Position numbers and translations under genes: made by a program. This document shows positions 55,097-63,032 of a DNA stretch of 64,000 bases, piece after piece. This stretch comes from Pontibacter silvestris (GTDB taxonomy: Bacteria; Bacteroidota; Bacteroidia; Cytophagales; Hymenobacteraceae). Within the stretch, counting starts at the first letter, position 1. Each line of letters begins with the position of its first letter. Location: positions 1 to 64,000 of the forward strand of contig NZ_JAJJWI010000012.1 in NCBI RefSeq assembly GCF_020907275.1. The letters are read 5' to 3'. The notes beneath the pieces were generated by a model. The model had not been told where the DNA came from. It ran no database searches and saw only the letters and a program-made list of their open reading frames with translations.

Positions 55097-55591
55097 TTAA
55101 GCAAGCTCCTTACCTATTTCCTCCGGCTCTTCCTGTTTCTCCGACAGGTTTACAATACTATAGTAAATAATGATTAACCCGCTTAGGGGCAATACGGAGT
55201 ACACATAACCTAGTGGAACGTTTAGAGATGCTGAGGTTTGTTCCAAAGTAAGCGTGATATAAACCAGCTTTATTCCGCCCCATACCATCACAAAAAAGGC
55301 AAAGAGAGCTACAATAAGGTGGATGAAGATATTGAGGTTCCTTTCCTTTTTGCCATGAAGCTTTGAGGGGAGAATATCTATCGCTAAGTGCATTTTTTTA
55401 CCTGTTACATAGCTGGCTCCTAACAGGCCTACCCATATGAGAAGGTACCTTGCCAGCTCATCGGTAAAGGAACTTGGAGAGCCCATCAGGTAACGGGAAG
55501 CAACCTGCCAGAGCACATTTATGACCATAAATGCCATCAGCACAACCAGTACTATATATAAGACCGCATCAAATTTTTTTCTAAACTTCAT
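55097..55591 (-). CDS. dctQ: TRAP transporter small permease, DctQ family
   Basis: The 164-aa protein has four membrane helices and the DctQ motif WVGLLGASYVTGKKMHLAIDIL (shown here as two parts, WVGLLGASYVTGKK and MHLAIDIL). It partners with DctM. It lies 12 bp from dctP and ends in a short acidic tail. Confidence 0.93.
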   Translation of the reverse strand: MKFRKKFDAVLYIVLVVLMAFMVINVLWQVASRYLMGSPSSFTDELARYLLIWVGLLGASYVTGKKMHLAIDILPSKLHGKKERNLNIFIHLIVALFAFFVMVWGGIKLVYITLTLEQTSASLNVPLGYVYSVLPLSGLIIIYYSIVNLSEKQEEPEEIGKELA

Positions 55592-55603
55592 AAGGACAGA
55601 CTA

Positions 55604-56662
55604 TTATTGGTTCAACTGCTTGTTTGGTTTCTGTGTCTCTTCAGCAGCCTGTATTCTCTGGATCAGCGCGTAAACTTCTGGCTCATCTCTGTAGGTTTCG
55701 TACATCGGCTCCACTAAATCGGCAAAAGGCTCTTTCGGAGGATGAATAATCTCTACTCCTGCCTTCTTCACAGCTGCCAGCGCCTCTTCTTCTGCTTCGT
55801 GCCAAAGCTTCCGCTGCACCACCTCCGACTCCTCTACCGCCTCCTGTAGCCATTGCTGCTCCTGTGGCGAAAGGCTGTTCCAGACGTTCGAACTGATCAT
55901 CAGAATATCCGGTACCATGGTGTGTTCGTTCAGGGAAAAATATTTTGCTACTTCATAGTGCCGCGAGAGGTAAAAGCTTGGCGAATTGTTCTCTGCTCCG
56001 TCAACCACCCCCTGTTGCAGAGCAGTGTACAATTCTCCCCAGGATATAGGAGTGGCGGATCCTCCGAAGCTGTTTACCATGTTAATGGCAGTGTTACTGT
56101 CCTGTACCCTGATCTTCATGCCACGAAGGTCTGCTGGCTTATTGACAGGTTTTTTGGTGGTATAGAAGCTTCGGCTACCTGCATCATAAAAAGTAAGACC
56201 GTGTAGCCAGTATTGTTCTCCTTCTTTTAGCAAGTCATTACCTATGTCCCCTTCTAGAACCTGGTAGTAATGCTCCTTACTCTTAAAGATGTAGGGCAGG
56301 CTGAGCACCTTAAAGTTTGGAGAGAAACTTTCCATAACAGCAGCCGATATTTTTGTCATGCCAAGGCTCCCGATCTGCAACAGCTCCAGGCACTCTCTTT
56401 CGGTACCAAGTTGTGCGTTAGGGTAAATGCCTATAGTTAGTTTGCCTCCAGATTTTTCTTTCACTTTATCGGCCATAAACAGCATGGCTTTATGTACAGG
56501 GTGTGACGTGTCTAATGTGTGAGCCAGCTTAATTTCTTTTGTTTGTTTTTCCTTCTGGCACGAGGTAGTTGCCAGCAGCATAATCAAGCAGATCAGGCTC
56601 AGGAGGAGCCGGGCAGGCTTGGTTGTTGCGCAAGGCAGTTGGCTTTTCGGTAATCGTAACAT
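55604..56662 (-). CDS. dctP: TRAP transporter substrate-binding protein, DctP family, lipoprotein form
   Basis: The 352-aa protein matches DctP/UxaP-type solute receptors: LAHTLDTSHPVHKAM, IGIYPNAQLGTERECLEL, the ligand-clamping arginine in LRGMKIRVQDS, and GELYTALQQGVVDGAENN. Instead of a plain signal peptide it has a lipobox with Cys35 (ATTSC), so it should be tethered to a membrane. DctP proteins bind sugar acids such as glucuronate or galacturonate; adjacency to uxa/kdg genes supports this. Confidence 0.93.
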   Translation of the reverse strand: MLRLPKSQLPCATTKPARLLLSLICLIMLLATTSCQKEKQTKEIKLAHTLDTSHPVHKAMLFMADKVKEKSGGKLTIGIYPNAQLGTERECLELLQIGSLGMTKISAAVMESFSPNFKVLSLPYIFKSKEHYYQVLEGDIGNDLLKEGEQYWLHGLTFYDAGSRSFYTTKKPVNKPADLRGMKIRVQDSNTAINMVNSFGGSATPISWGELYTALQQGVVDGAENNSPSFYLSRHYEVAKYFSLNEHTMVPDILMISSNVWNSLSPQEQQWLQEAVEESEVVQRKLWHEAEEEALAAVKKAGVEIIHPPKEPFADLVEPMYETYRDEPEVYALIQRIQAAEETQKPNKQLNQ

Positions 56663-57035
56663 GATACTTTAATTTTTTAGTTTTAATCGCAGAATTCAAA
56701 GTCCTGCTTGTTTAGAATGTTATCAGACAACCTATCTGGACTTCTGTTTCTTGGACCTGTTTCAAGCTTTTTTGACTTCTGATTTTTAGAGCTTGCGAAA
56801 GTTCGTAAGGCACAAGGGTACATGTTTTGCTTAGTAGGATCAACTAAACTTTAATCAATAAGCTATCAGAATTAACCAGGACTAAAAAAGCCGGGATTTA
56901 TAGCCAAGTTGAGGCAGATAGTTTTACCTGCTCATCCGGTTATAAATACCAGTTATCTTTTCTATAGTAACGCAATTTTTTTTAATCATTGGTCCAGGTT
57001 TTCTTGGTGAAAGTTTTTTCGTGCACCAGTTGACA
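56663..57035. other. Intergenic region between exuT and dctP with operator-like repeats
   Basis: No gene here (373 bp). Two related 15-mers, ccgggatttatagcc (56891-56905) and ccggttataaatacc (56936-56950), each have GG/CC ends and an AT core and lie 45 bp apart, 230-290 bp upstream of dctP. They look like sites for a dimeric regulator, but this is weak. Confidence 0.3.
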
Positions 57036-58361
57036 TCATACTTCTACTTGCTTCATTTTAGGTGACAAAAAGTGCATCAGAAGCCAGGCTGCAAGGTAAG
57101 CTAAGCCACAAATAGTGAAGATCACATTGTAACCGCCTATAATATTATCTGCGCTTTTGTAAGAATCCAGAATGTTTCCTACCAGCCACGGGAAAAGAAA
57201 GCCACCTAAAGAGCCGGCCATGCCACCTATGCCTACTACTGAACTCACTGCTCTTTTAGGAAACATATCAGAGGCTGTTGTAAAAATATTGGCGCTCCAG
57301 GCCTGGTGTGCCGCAGCTGCCAGGCTGATAAGGGCAACCGCTACCCAAACGTCTGTGGCATAACGTGCTGCCATAATAGGCGTTACACACAAAGCAAAGA
57401 TGAACATTGCTGTCTTTCTTGCCTTGAAAATCGGCCAGCCTTTTTTTATAAAATAAGATGATAAATACCCCCCGCCTATACTACCTACAGTTGTAGCTGT
57501 ATAAACAACAGCCAAGTGCAGACTTGGCTTCGACAAGTCAATGCTAAAGGTGCTGGAGAAGTATGATGGCAACCAGAACAGGAAGAACCACCAGATAGGG
57601 TCTGTCAGCATTTTGCCGAATATGAAGGTCCAGGTTTGTCTGATACCGAGCAATTTACCCCAGCTAACGGAGCCTTTTGCCTCCACCACTGCCTGTTCGC
57701 TGTCGCTGTGTATGAAGTCATATTCAGCAGCCGTTAAACGCTTATGTCTCGAAGGTACCTCATACAAAAGCCACCAAAAGATAAGCCACACGAAGCCTAT
57801 CGCGCCGGTAATAATAAAAGCTTCTTCCCAACCGTAAGCACCCAGAATAGCCGGAACCATAACAGGAGCGACCACAGCGCCAATGTTGGCGCCGGAATTA
57901 AAGATACCAGTAGCTAAAGCTCTTTCCCGCTTAGGAAACCACTCAGCTACAGCTTTGATAGCCGCTGGAAAATTACCAGCTTCACTCAAGCCTAAAGCGG
58001 AGCGTGCTACTCCAAACCCAAACGTACTTTTAGCCACTGCATGAAACATAGCTGAAACACTCCAGATAACTACGGAAATGGTGTAGCCCAGCTTTGTCCC
58101 TATTCTGTCAACAAGGCGACCAAAGAACAGCAGGCCTAACGCATAGGAAGCAGAGAAGGCCATCACAATACGGCTATAATCCTGTTCGGTCCAGTTAAAC
58201 TGCTGTTCCAGAGTGGGCTTAAGCAAACCTATTACCTGTCTGTCGAGGTAATTTATTGTGGTGGCAAAGAAGAGTAAAGCTACTATTACCCAACGGTAAT
58301 TGCCTATTTTAGGCTGATTAACAGGTTGGTCTACTGATGGTGCTGGCTGGGTTAAAGGCAT
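57036..58361 (-). CDS. exuT: MFS hexuronate transporter, ExuT family
   Basis: The 441-aa protein has 12 helices and anion:cation symporter motifs: TINYLDRQVIGLLKPTL, LFFGRLVDRIGTKLGY, LGLSEAGNFPAAIKAVAEWFP and NSGANIGAVVAP. ExuT carries galacturonate and glucuronate with protons. It follows eda by 17 bp in the uxaC-kdgK-eda run. The window thus has two uptake systems for the same kind of sugar acid. Confidence 0.92.
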   Translation of the reverse strand: MPLTQPAPSVDQPVNQPKIGNYRWVIVALLFFATTINYLDRQVIGLLKPTLEQQFNWTEQDYSRIVMAFSASYALGLLFFGRLVDRIGTKLGYTISVVIWSVSAMFHAVAKSTFGFGVARSALGLSEAGNFPAAIKAVAEWFPKRERALATGIFNSGANIGAVVAPVMVPAILGAYGWEEAFIITGAIGFVWLIFWWLLYEVPSRHKRLTAAEYDFIHSDSEQAVVEAKGSVSWGKLLGIRQTWTFIFGKMLTDPIWWFFLFWLPSYFSSTFSIDLSKPSLHLAVVYTATTVGSIGGGYLSSYFIKKGWPIFKARKTAMFIFALCVTPIMAARYATDVWVAVALISLAAAAHQAWSANIFTTASDMFPKRAVSSVVGIGGMAGSLGGFLFPWLVGNILDSYKSADNIIGGYNVIFTICGLAYLAAWLLMHFLSPKMKQVEV

Positions 58362-58378
58362 GGCTTAGCATCTTTTGG

Positions 58379-59047
58379 TTAAGAATTATTTTTACATGAT
58401 TTTACTAACTCTAATGCTTTGATTGTTGAATTATACAAATGTTCGTATTTCTTATTAGCAAGTACATCTTTGCTGATGAGTTTACTGCCCATACCTACCG
58501 CACAAACTCCTGACTTAAACCAGGTACTAATGTTGTCTTTGTCTATTTCTACTCCGCCGGTTGGTATGAAAAGCTGCCCTGGGAAAAGGTCTTTGATGGA
58601 TGAGACAAAGGCCGGGCCTATTACATTAGCAGGGAAAATTTTAATCAGCGCTGCACTGGCTTGTTGGGCAACATGAATCTCTGTTGGAGTAAAGCAGCCT
58701 GGTATCCAGAGTAAGCCTGCGTCATGTGCTATATTGCCAACCTCAGGTACAACTATAGGACTAACAATATAATCTGCTCCTGCCTTTATAAAAGCCTTTG
58801 CTTCTTCTTCCGTTTTAACAGTACCTATGCCTAAATGAAGGTCAGAATACTCTTTGCCTAATTCAGACTTCAGGTAAGTGAAGTTCTCAAGAGCCGCAGC
58901 TCCACGATTAGTGTATTCCAGTGTCTTAACACCAGCTTTGTAGAGTGATTTTATTATTTCCAGGCTTACTTCCGGGCTCTCGTAGAAGAACAGGGGCAGG
59001 AGGCCCTGGGCCAGAATAGCATTTAAGGCACTTTCTTTACTTTGCAT
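58379..59047 (-). CDS. eda: KDPG / 4-hydroxy-2-oxoglutarate aldolase
   Basis: The 222-aa class I aldolase splits 2-keto-3-deoxy-6-phosphogluconate to pyruvate and glyceraldehyde-3-phosphate. It shows Glu44 in LEYTNRG, the phosphate-binding GIGTVKT, and Schiff-base Lys136 in LIKIFPANV. It overlaps kdgK by 11 bp, which suggests translational coupling and matches consecutive pathway steps. Confidence 0.95.
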   Translation of the reverse strand: MQSKESALNAILAQGLLPLFFYESPEVSLEIIKSLYKAGVKTLEYTNRGAAALENFTYLKSELGKEYSDLHLGIGTVKTEEEAKAFIKAGADYIVSPIVVPEVGNIAHDAGLLWIPGCFTPTEIHVAQQASAALIKIFPANVIGPAFVSSIKDLFPGQLFIPTGGVEIDKDNISTWFKSGVCAVGMGSKLISKDVLANKKYEHLYNSTIKALELVKSCKNNS

Positions 59048-60056
59048 ATGATGTTATGGTATCTTTAATTTCTGCTACCGTACTTGTTGTAGCATCACTT
59101 TCTATGAACAATTTTTTAAAGGCTGCAGCCGTTGCAAATTCGAGTGTTTCTTTTGGTGAAAGCTGGTTATAAAAGCCGTAGATCAGGCCAGCCATAAAGC
59201 AGTCGCCGCTGCCTACCTTATCAAGAATCTTATCGACCAGGTACTCCTGTGAAGTGATCAGTTTACCTTCTATAAAAAGAGTCGTGTAGTAACGGATGCC
59301 CTGCTCATAATCAAACCTGAACGTGTTGGCGACCATACTGCAATTTGGAAACATGCTCTTTATCTGTTCAGAAGTCAGTTGGGCATGTTTCAGTAAGCTT
59401 TCCTTATCCCGTTCAGCAATCATTTTCTCATCCAGCGTAACGCCCAGCATAGTGTTTGCCGCCCAGATATTCCCCATAATCAGGTCGCAATATTGAGCCA
59501 GGGCTGGCATTACCTCAACTGAGTCTTTGCCATATTTCCACAGTTTAGCTCTGTAGTTCAGGTCCAGCGATATTTTAATGTTCCTTTCTGATGCCGCTTT
59601 TAAAGCCTCTTCGCAAACATCGGCCACAGCCTGGTTAACGGCCGGGCAAATAGCGCTGAAGTGGAACCAACTTACTCCGTTAAATACAGCATTCCAGTCG
59701 ATAGTGCCGGGAGTAAGATCTGCGAATGCCGAGCCTGCTCTGTCGTAAATAACGCCTGCGTTCTTCAGGTCCTTTCCTTTTGGAAGATAATACAGACCAA
59801 CCCTGCTTCCCTGAAAAACGATAGTATCTGTTTGTACCTGCTTCTCCTTGAGGTAAGTAATCAGTTGCTCAGACAGGAAGTTGTCAGGCAGAGCTGTAAA
59901 GTAAGCAGAAGGAACATTCCAGAGGGCCAGCGCCGTGGCCACATTGGCCTCTGCACCGCCTACATAAAAGGGTAAATTATTTTCTTTAAGCCACAGCCCA
60001 TCTGCATCAGGACAAATTCTCAGCAGCAGCTCACCAAATGATAGTACTTTCCCCAT
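59037..60056 (-). CDS. kdgK: 2-keto-3-deoxygluconate kinase (PfkB family)
   Basis: The 339-aa sugar kinase has the N-terminal PfkB signature (YVGGAEANVATALALW) and the C-terminal DKVGSGDCFMAGLIYG, whose aspartate is the catalytic base. It should phosphorylate KDG at C6. Overlap with eda and a 9-bp gap to uxaC place it in the uronate operon. Specificity is by context. Confidence 0.92.
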   Translation of the reverse strand: MGKVLSFGELLLRICPDADGLWLKENNLPFYVGGAEANVATALALWNVPSAYFTALPDNFLSEQLITYLKEKQVQTDTIVFQGSRVGLYYLPKGKDLKNAGVIYDRAGSAFADLTPGTIDWNAVFNGVSWFHFSAICPAVNQAVADVCEEALKAASERNIKISLDLNYRAKLWKYGKDSVEVMPALAQYCDLIMGNIWAANTMLGVTLDEKMIAERDKESLLKHAQLTSEQIKSMFPNCSMVANTFRFDYEQGIRYYTTLFIEGKLITSQEYLVDKILDKVGSGDCFMAGLIYGFYNQLSPKETLEFATAAAFKKLFIESDATTSTVAEIKDTITSYAK

Positions 60057-60065
60057 GGAAATTAT

Positions 60066-61463
60066 CTAAAAGTTGAAGTAAGACTTGGCGTTATTATAGC
60101 TGATGTTCTCTACCATCTGGCCGATCCAGTCCATCTCGCTGGCTGGCAACTCGCCATTTTCTACATCATTGCCAATCAGGTTACACAGAATTCTTCTGAA
60201 ATAATCGTGTCTTGGATAAGACAGAAAGCTTCTGGAGTCGGTAAGCATGCCAACGAACCGGCTCAGAAGGCCCATATTAGAAAGAGCATTCATCTGTTTT
60301 TCCATACCGTCCTTCTGGTCCAAGAACCACCAGCCTGAGCCAAACTGGATTTTACCCGGAGTAGACCCATCATTGAAGTTACCAACCATGGTAGCGAATA
60401 CTTCGTTTTGGGTAGGGTTCAGGTTGTAAAGAATGGTTTTGGCAAGCTGATTTGTAGTATCTAGGCTGTCCATGAACTTAGACAGCGGCTGTGCTATATC
60501 GAAATCACCGATAGAGTCAAAGCCAGTATCAGGACCAAGTTCACGCATCATGCGGCTGTTGTTGTTGCGAAGCGCACCCAGGTGAAACTGCTGTGTCCAG
60601 CCTTTCTCGTGGTCCATCAGGGCCAGGTGCATCAGCATAGCTGATTTAAACTTCAATATTTCGGCTTGGCTGAGGTGCTGTTTGTTCAGCGCTTTGTCGA
60701 AGATATTCTTGATTTCTTCGTCCGTGTAATCCTCGGCGTAAATGGTTTCTAACCCATGATCGGAGAGTCGCCCTCCCTGTGCATGGAAGAAATCATGGCG
60801 TTGCTTCAAGGCATCAAGTAGTTGCTGAAAGTTCCCGATAGAAATACCCGATGCTTGCTCCAGCTTTTGAAGGTAAGCAAGGTATCCATCGTTTTCGATA
60901 GCCATGGCTTTGTCTGGCCTGAAAGTCGGAAGCACTCTTGTTTCAAAACCATCAGCCTTTATTTTCTGGTGGTGCTCCAGGCTGTCTATCGGGTCATCAG
61001 TGGTACAGATAACATTAACCTTCATTTTACGTAGGATGCTTCTCACGCTGAACTCATCAGTCTGCAGCATTTCGGTACAGGCATCATAAATTTCACGGGC
61101 AGTTTCAGGCTTAAGGATTTTTTCTATGCCGAAAGGCCGCTTTAGCTCCATGTGTGTCCAATGGTAGAGCGGGTTGCGCATCGTGTAAGGTACCGTTTCG
61201 GCCCACTTCTCAAACTTGGCATAATCGTCTGCATCGCCGGTGCAGTACTTTTCGGCCACTCCGTTGGTACGCATAGCTCTCCATTTGTAGTGGTCGCCTT
61301 CCAGCCAAATTTTAGTAAGGTTTTTAAATTTTCTGTCTGATGCTATGTCTTCCGGCGGCAGGTGGCAATGGTAATCAATAATAGGCATGTCTTTCGCATG
61401 CTCATGGTAAAGTCTCTGTGCCGTTTTGGTTTGTAGTATAAAGTTCTCGTCTAAAAATGACAT
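60066..61463 (-). CDS. uxaC: Uronate isomerase (glucuronate/galacturonate)
   Basis: The 465-aa amidohydrolase-fold enzyme has PIIDYHCHLPPEDIA (metal HxH), TWTHMELKRPFGI-type segment (YHWTHMELKRPF), CTTDDPIDSLEHH and RMMRELGPDTGFDSIGD. It converts glucuronate to fructuronate and galacturonate to tagaturonate. It leads the run uxaC-kdgK-eda-exuT. Confidence 0.97.
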   Translation of the reverse strand: MSFLDENFILQTKTAQRLYHEHAKDMPIIDYHCHLPPEDIASDRKFKNLTKIWLEGDHYKWRAMRTNGVAEKYCTGDADDYAKFEKWAETVPYTMRNPLYHWTHMELKRPFGIEKILKPETAREIYDACTEMLQTDEFSVRSILRKMKVNVICTTDDPIDSLEHHQKIKADGFETRVLPTFRPDKAMAIENDGYLAYLQKLEQASGISIGNFQQLLDALKQRHDFFHAQGGRLSDHGLETIYAEDYTDEEIKNIFDKALNKQHLSQAEILKFKSAMLMHLALMDHEKGWTQQFHLGALRNNNSRMMRELGPDTGFDSIGDFDIAQPLSKFMDSLDTTNQLAKTILYNLNPTQNEVFATMVGNFNDGSTPGKIQFGSGWWFLDQKDGMEKQMNALSNMGLLSRFVGMLTDSRSFLSYPRHDYFRRILCNLIGNDVENGELPASEMDWIGQMVENISYNNAKSYFNF

Positions 61464-61561
61464 GATGTTTCTTTTTATGATTTAAAACTAAAGTCTCAGG
61501 AAAAACTATCTTTGACAGCCTGGCATTGTTCAAACCCACCAAAGCTGATGAGGCTCTGAGC

Positions 61562-62809
61562 CTAGATAAAGAGAGGCTTAATGTGTCGCTCCCACAGGTT
61601 TTCTGTTACATGTTTGCCTACTTCTGTTTTATTCTCCTTCAAAGCATCAGTAAAAGCTGCTCCTTTTTTGCCTGCCAGCTTATATGCACAATGTATCAGT
61701 TGGCGGAAGTTTGGGTTGTACTTAGGATTGCTCTGGTCGTGGCGGAGGGCTGCAGCAAAGTCTTGCCCGGACCAACTGGCTACCTCGTCAGTAGATGGCA
61801 ACTGGTCTTGCTTGATAGAAAGAACGGTGGCATAAGGTGCTGTTAGCTCTTCGTATCTATCCAGAGCTTCTGCATAAATGTTTTTAGCCGTTTTAAGCCC
61901 TTCCTCACTGTTCTCTGCCAAAGCTGCCAGTTCTTCCAGCCAGGTAGTGCCGGCTGTTTTAATATGAATGCCAACATCATATTTCTGCATCAGCTCCCTT
62001 ATTGGTTTATAAATAGAGAACTTATCGCTGCCGCTATGTACACTCAGCTTCAGCGTATCCGGCAAGCCAAACTCTTGTATGGCATAACGAATTACCAGAA
62101 TGTCCTCTTCAAACTCTTTCGAGAATTGCGCTATATCACCTTCGTAGTCTACTCCTTTATAAAACTGACCTGTGAATTTTGGCGCAATCGATTGTACAGG
62201 AATCGAATTTTTAGCCAGCATTTTCAGGATAAAATATAGCTCCACAGGGCTCTGTGGCTCATTTACCTCATCCATTGAAACCTCAGTTATAAAACTGTCG
62301 GCTCCTTTTTTATCAGCAATATATTCGTAGATGTTTTTGGCCTCCTTGGTAGCTCCTAGAAATTTATTCGCTATCTGCTGTAGCAGGGCTTCATCTACCG
62401 AAAAAGGTTCGGCTATGCCTGGTATTGAAAGTTGTCCCAGTTGCTCTTTATTCTCATCGATAAATGTTTTGACTTCTTCCTGAGAAGCAGGCTTACCTAT
62501 GTATTCGGCTACATCAATAGTAAAGAAATCAGAAACATCAAGAAAGGCATCTACATTGTTTAGGTTTATGTGGTCAGCATCCACTAAATAGTCGTTTTGC
62601 CAGTTTAACTCTTTTACAGCTGCGTCAGCCTCTTTTCGGACATCCTGAGGAGAAGTGTTGAGTGTAATGTGCTCCCGGTTAGATTTGTTCCAGGTAGGCG
62701 TGATGTTTACCCCTGCTTCTTTTGCATTTAAAAAGGCCTGAAGCTGTGCTTCTCCCTGGTGTGCAAAGCGGTCGCCAATGCCGAATGAATACTTACTGAT
62801 TTTTTTCAT
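61562..62809 (-). CDS. uxaE: Tagaturonate epimerase family protein (UxaE)
   Basis: The 415-aa protein resembles UxaE, which interconverts tagaturonate and fructuronate: KYSFGIGDRFAHQGEAQL at the N-terminus, a metal-site region with STEVSMDEVN-like (FITEVSMDEVNEP), and KLSVHSGSDKFSIY. The family call is by recognition of sequence style and neighbours. With UxaC upstream it could direct galacturonate carbon into the fructuronate branch. A 98-bp gap to uxaC and 223 bp to uxaB suggest separate or loosely joined transcripts. Confidence 0.85.
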   Translation of the reverse strand: MKKISKYSFGIGDRFAHQGEAQLQAFLNAKEAGVNITPTWNKSNREHITLNTSPQDVRKEADAAVKELNWQNDYLVDADHINLNNVDAFLDVSDFFTIDVAEYIGKPASQEEVKTFIDENKEQLGQLSIPGIAEPFSVDEALLQQIANKFLGATKEAKNIYEYIADKKGADSFITEVSMDEVNEPQSPVELYFILKMLAKNSIPVQSIAPKFTGQFYKGVDYEGDIAQFSKEFEEDILVIRYAIQEFGLPDTLKLSVHSGSDKFSIYKPIRELMQKYDVGIHIKTAGTTWLEELAALAENSEEGLKTAKNIYAEALDRYEELTAPYATVLSIKQDQLPSTDEVASWSGQDFAAALRHDQSNPKYNPNFRQLIHCAYKLAGKKGAAFTDALKENKTEVGKHVTENLWERHIKPLFI

Positions 62810-63032
62810 ATAATGTATCTATATACAGTTGTGGGCTCAGAATTTTCACGTAGTAGAATAATCAGTCGATCTTGTTCTGAATTACAAGAAATCACAATAA
62901 ATTCAAACTAATATAATATTTTAATATTTAGGATAACTAATGTTAGTGCAAATAGTTGTACAGAGCCTGAGAAAGGTTACTAAATGAAGCCTTAAAGCAA
63001 TGCTGCAGTAGTTTCATGCTAGAGAGTAACGC

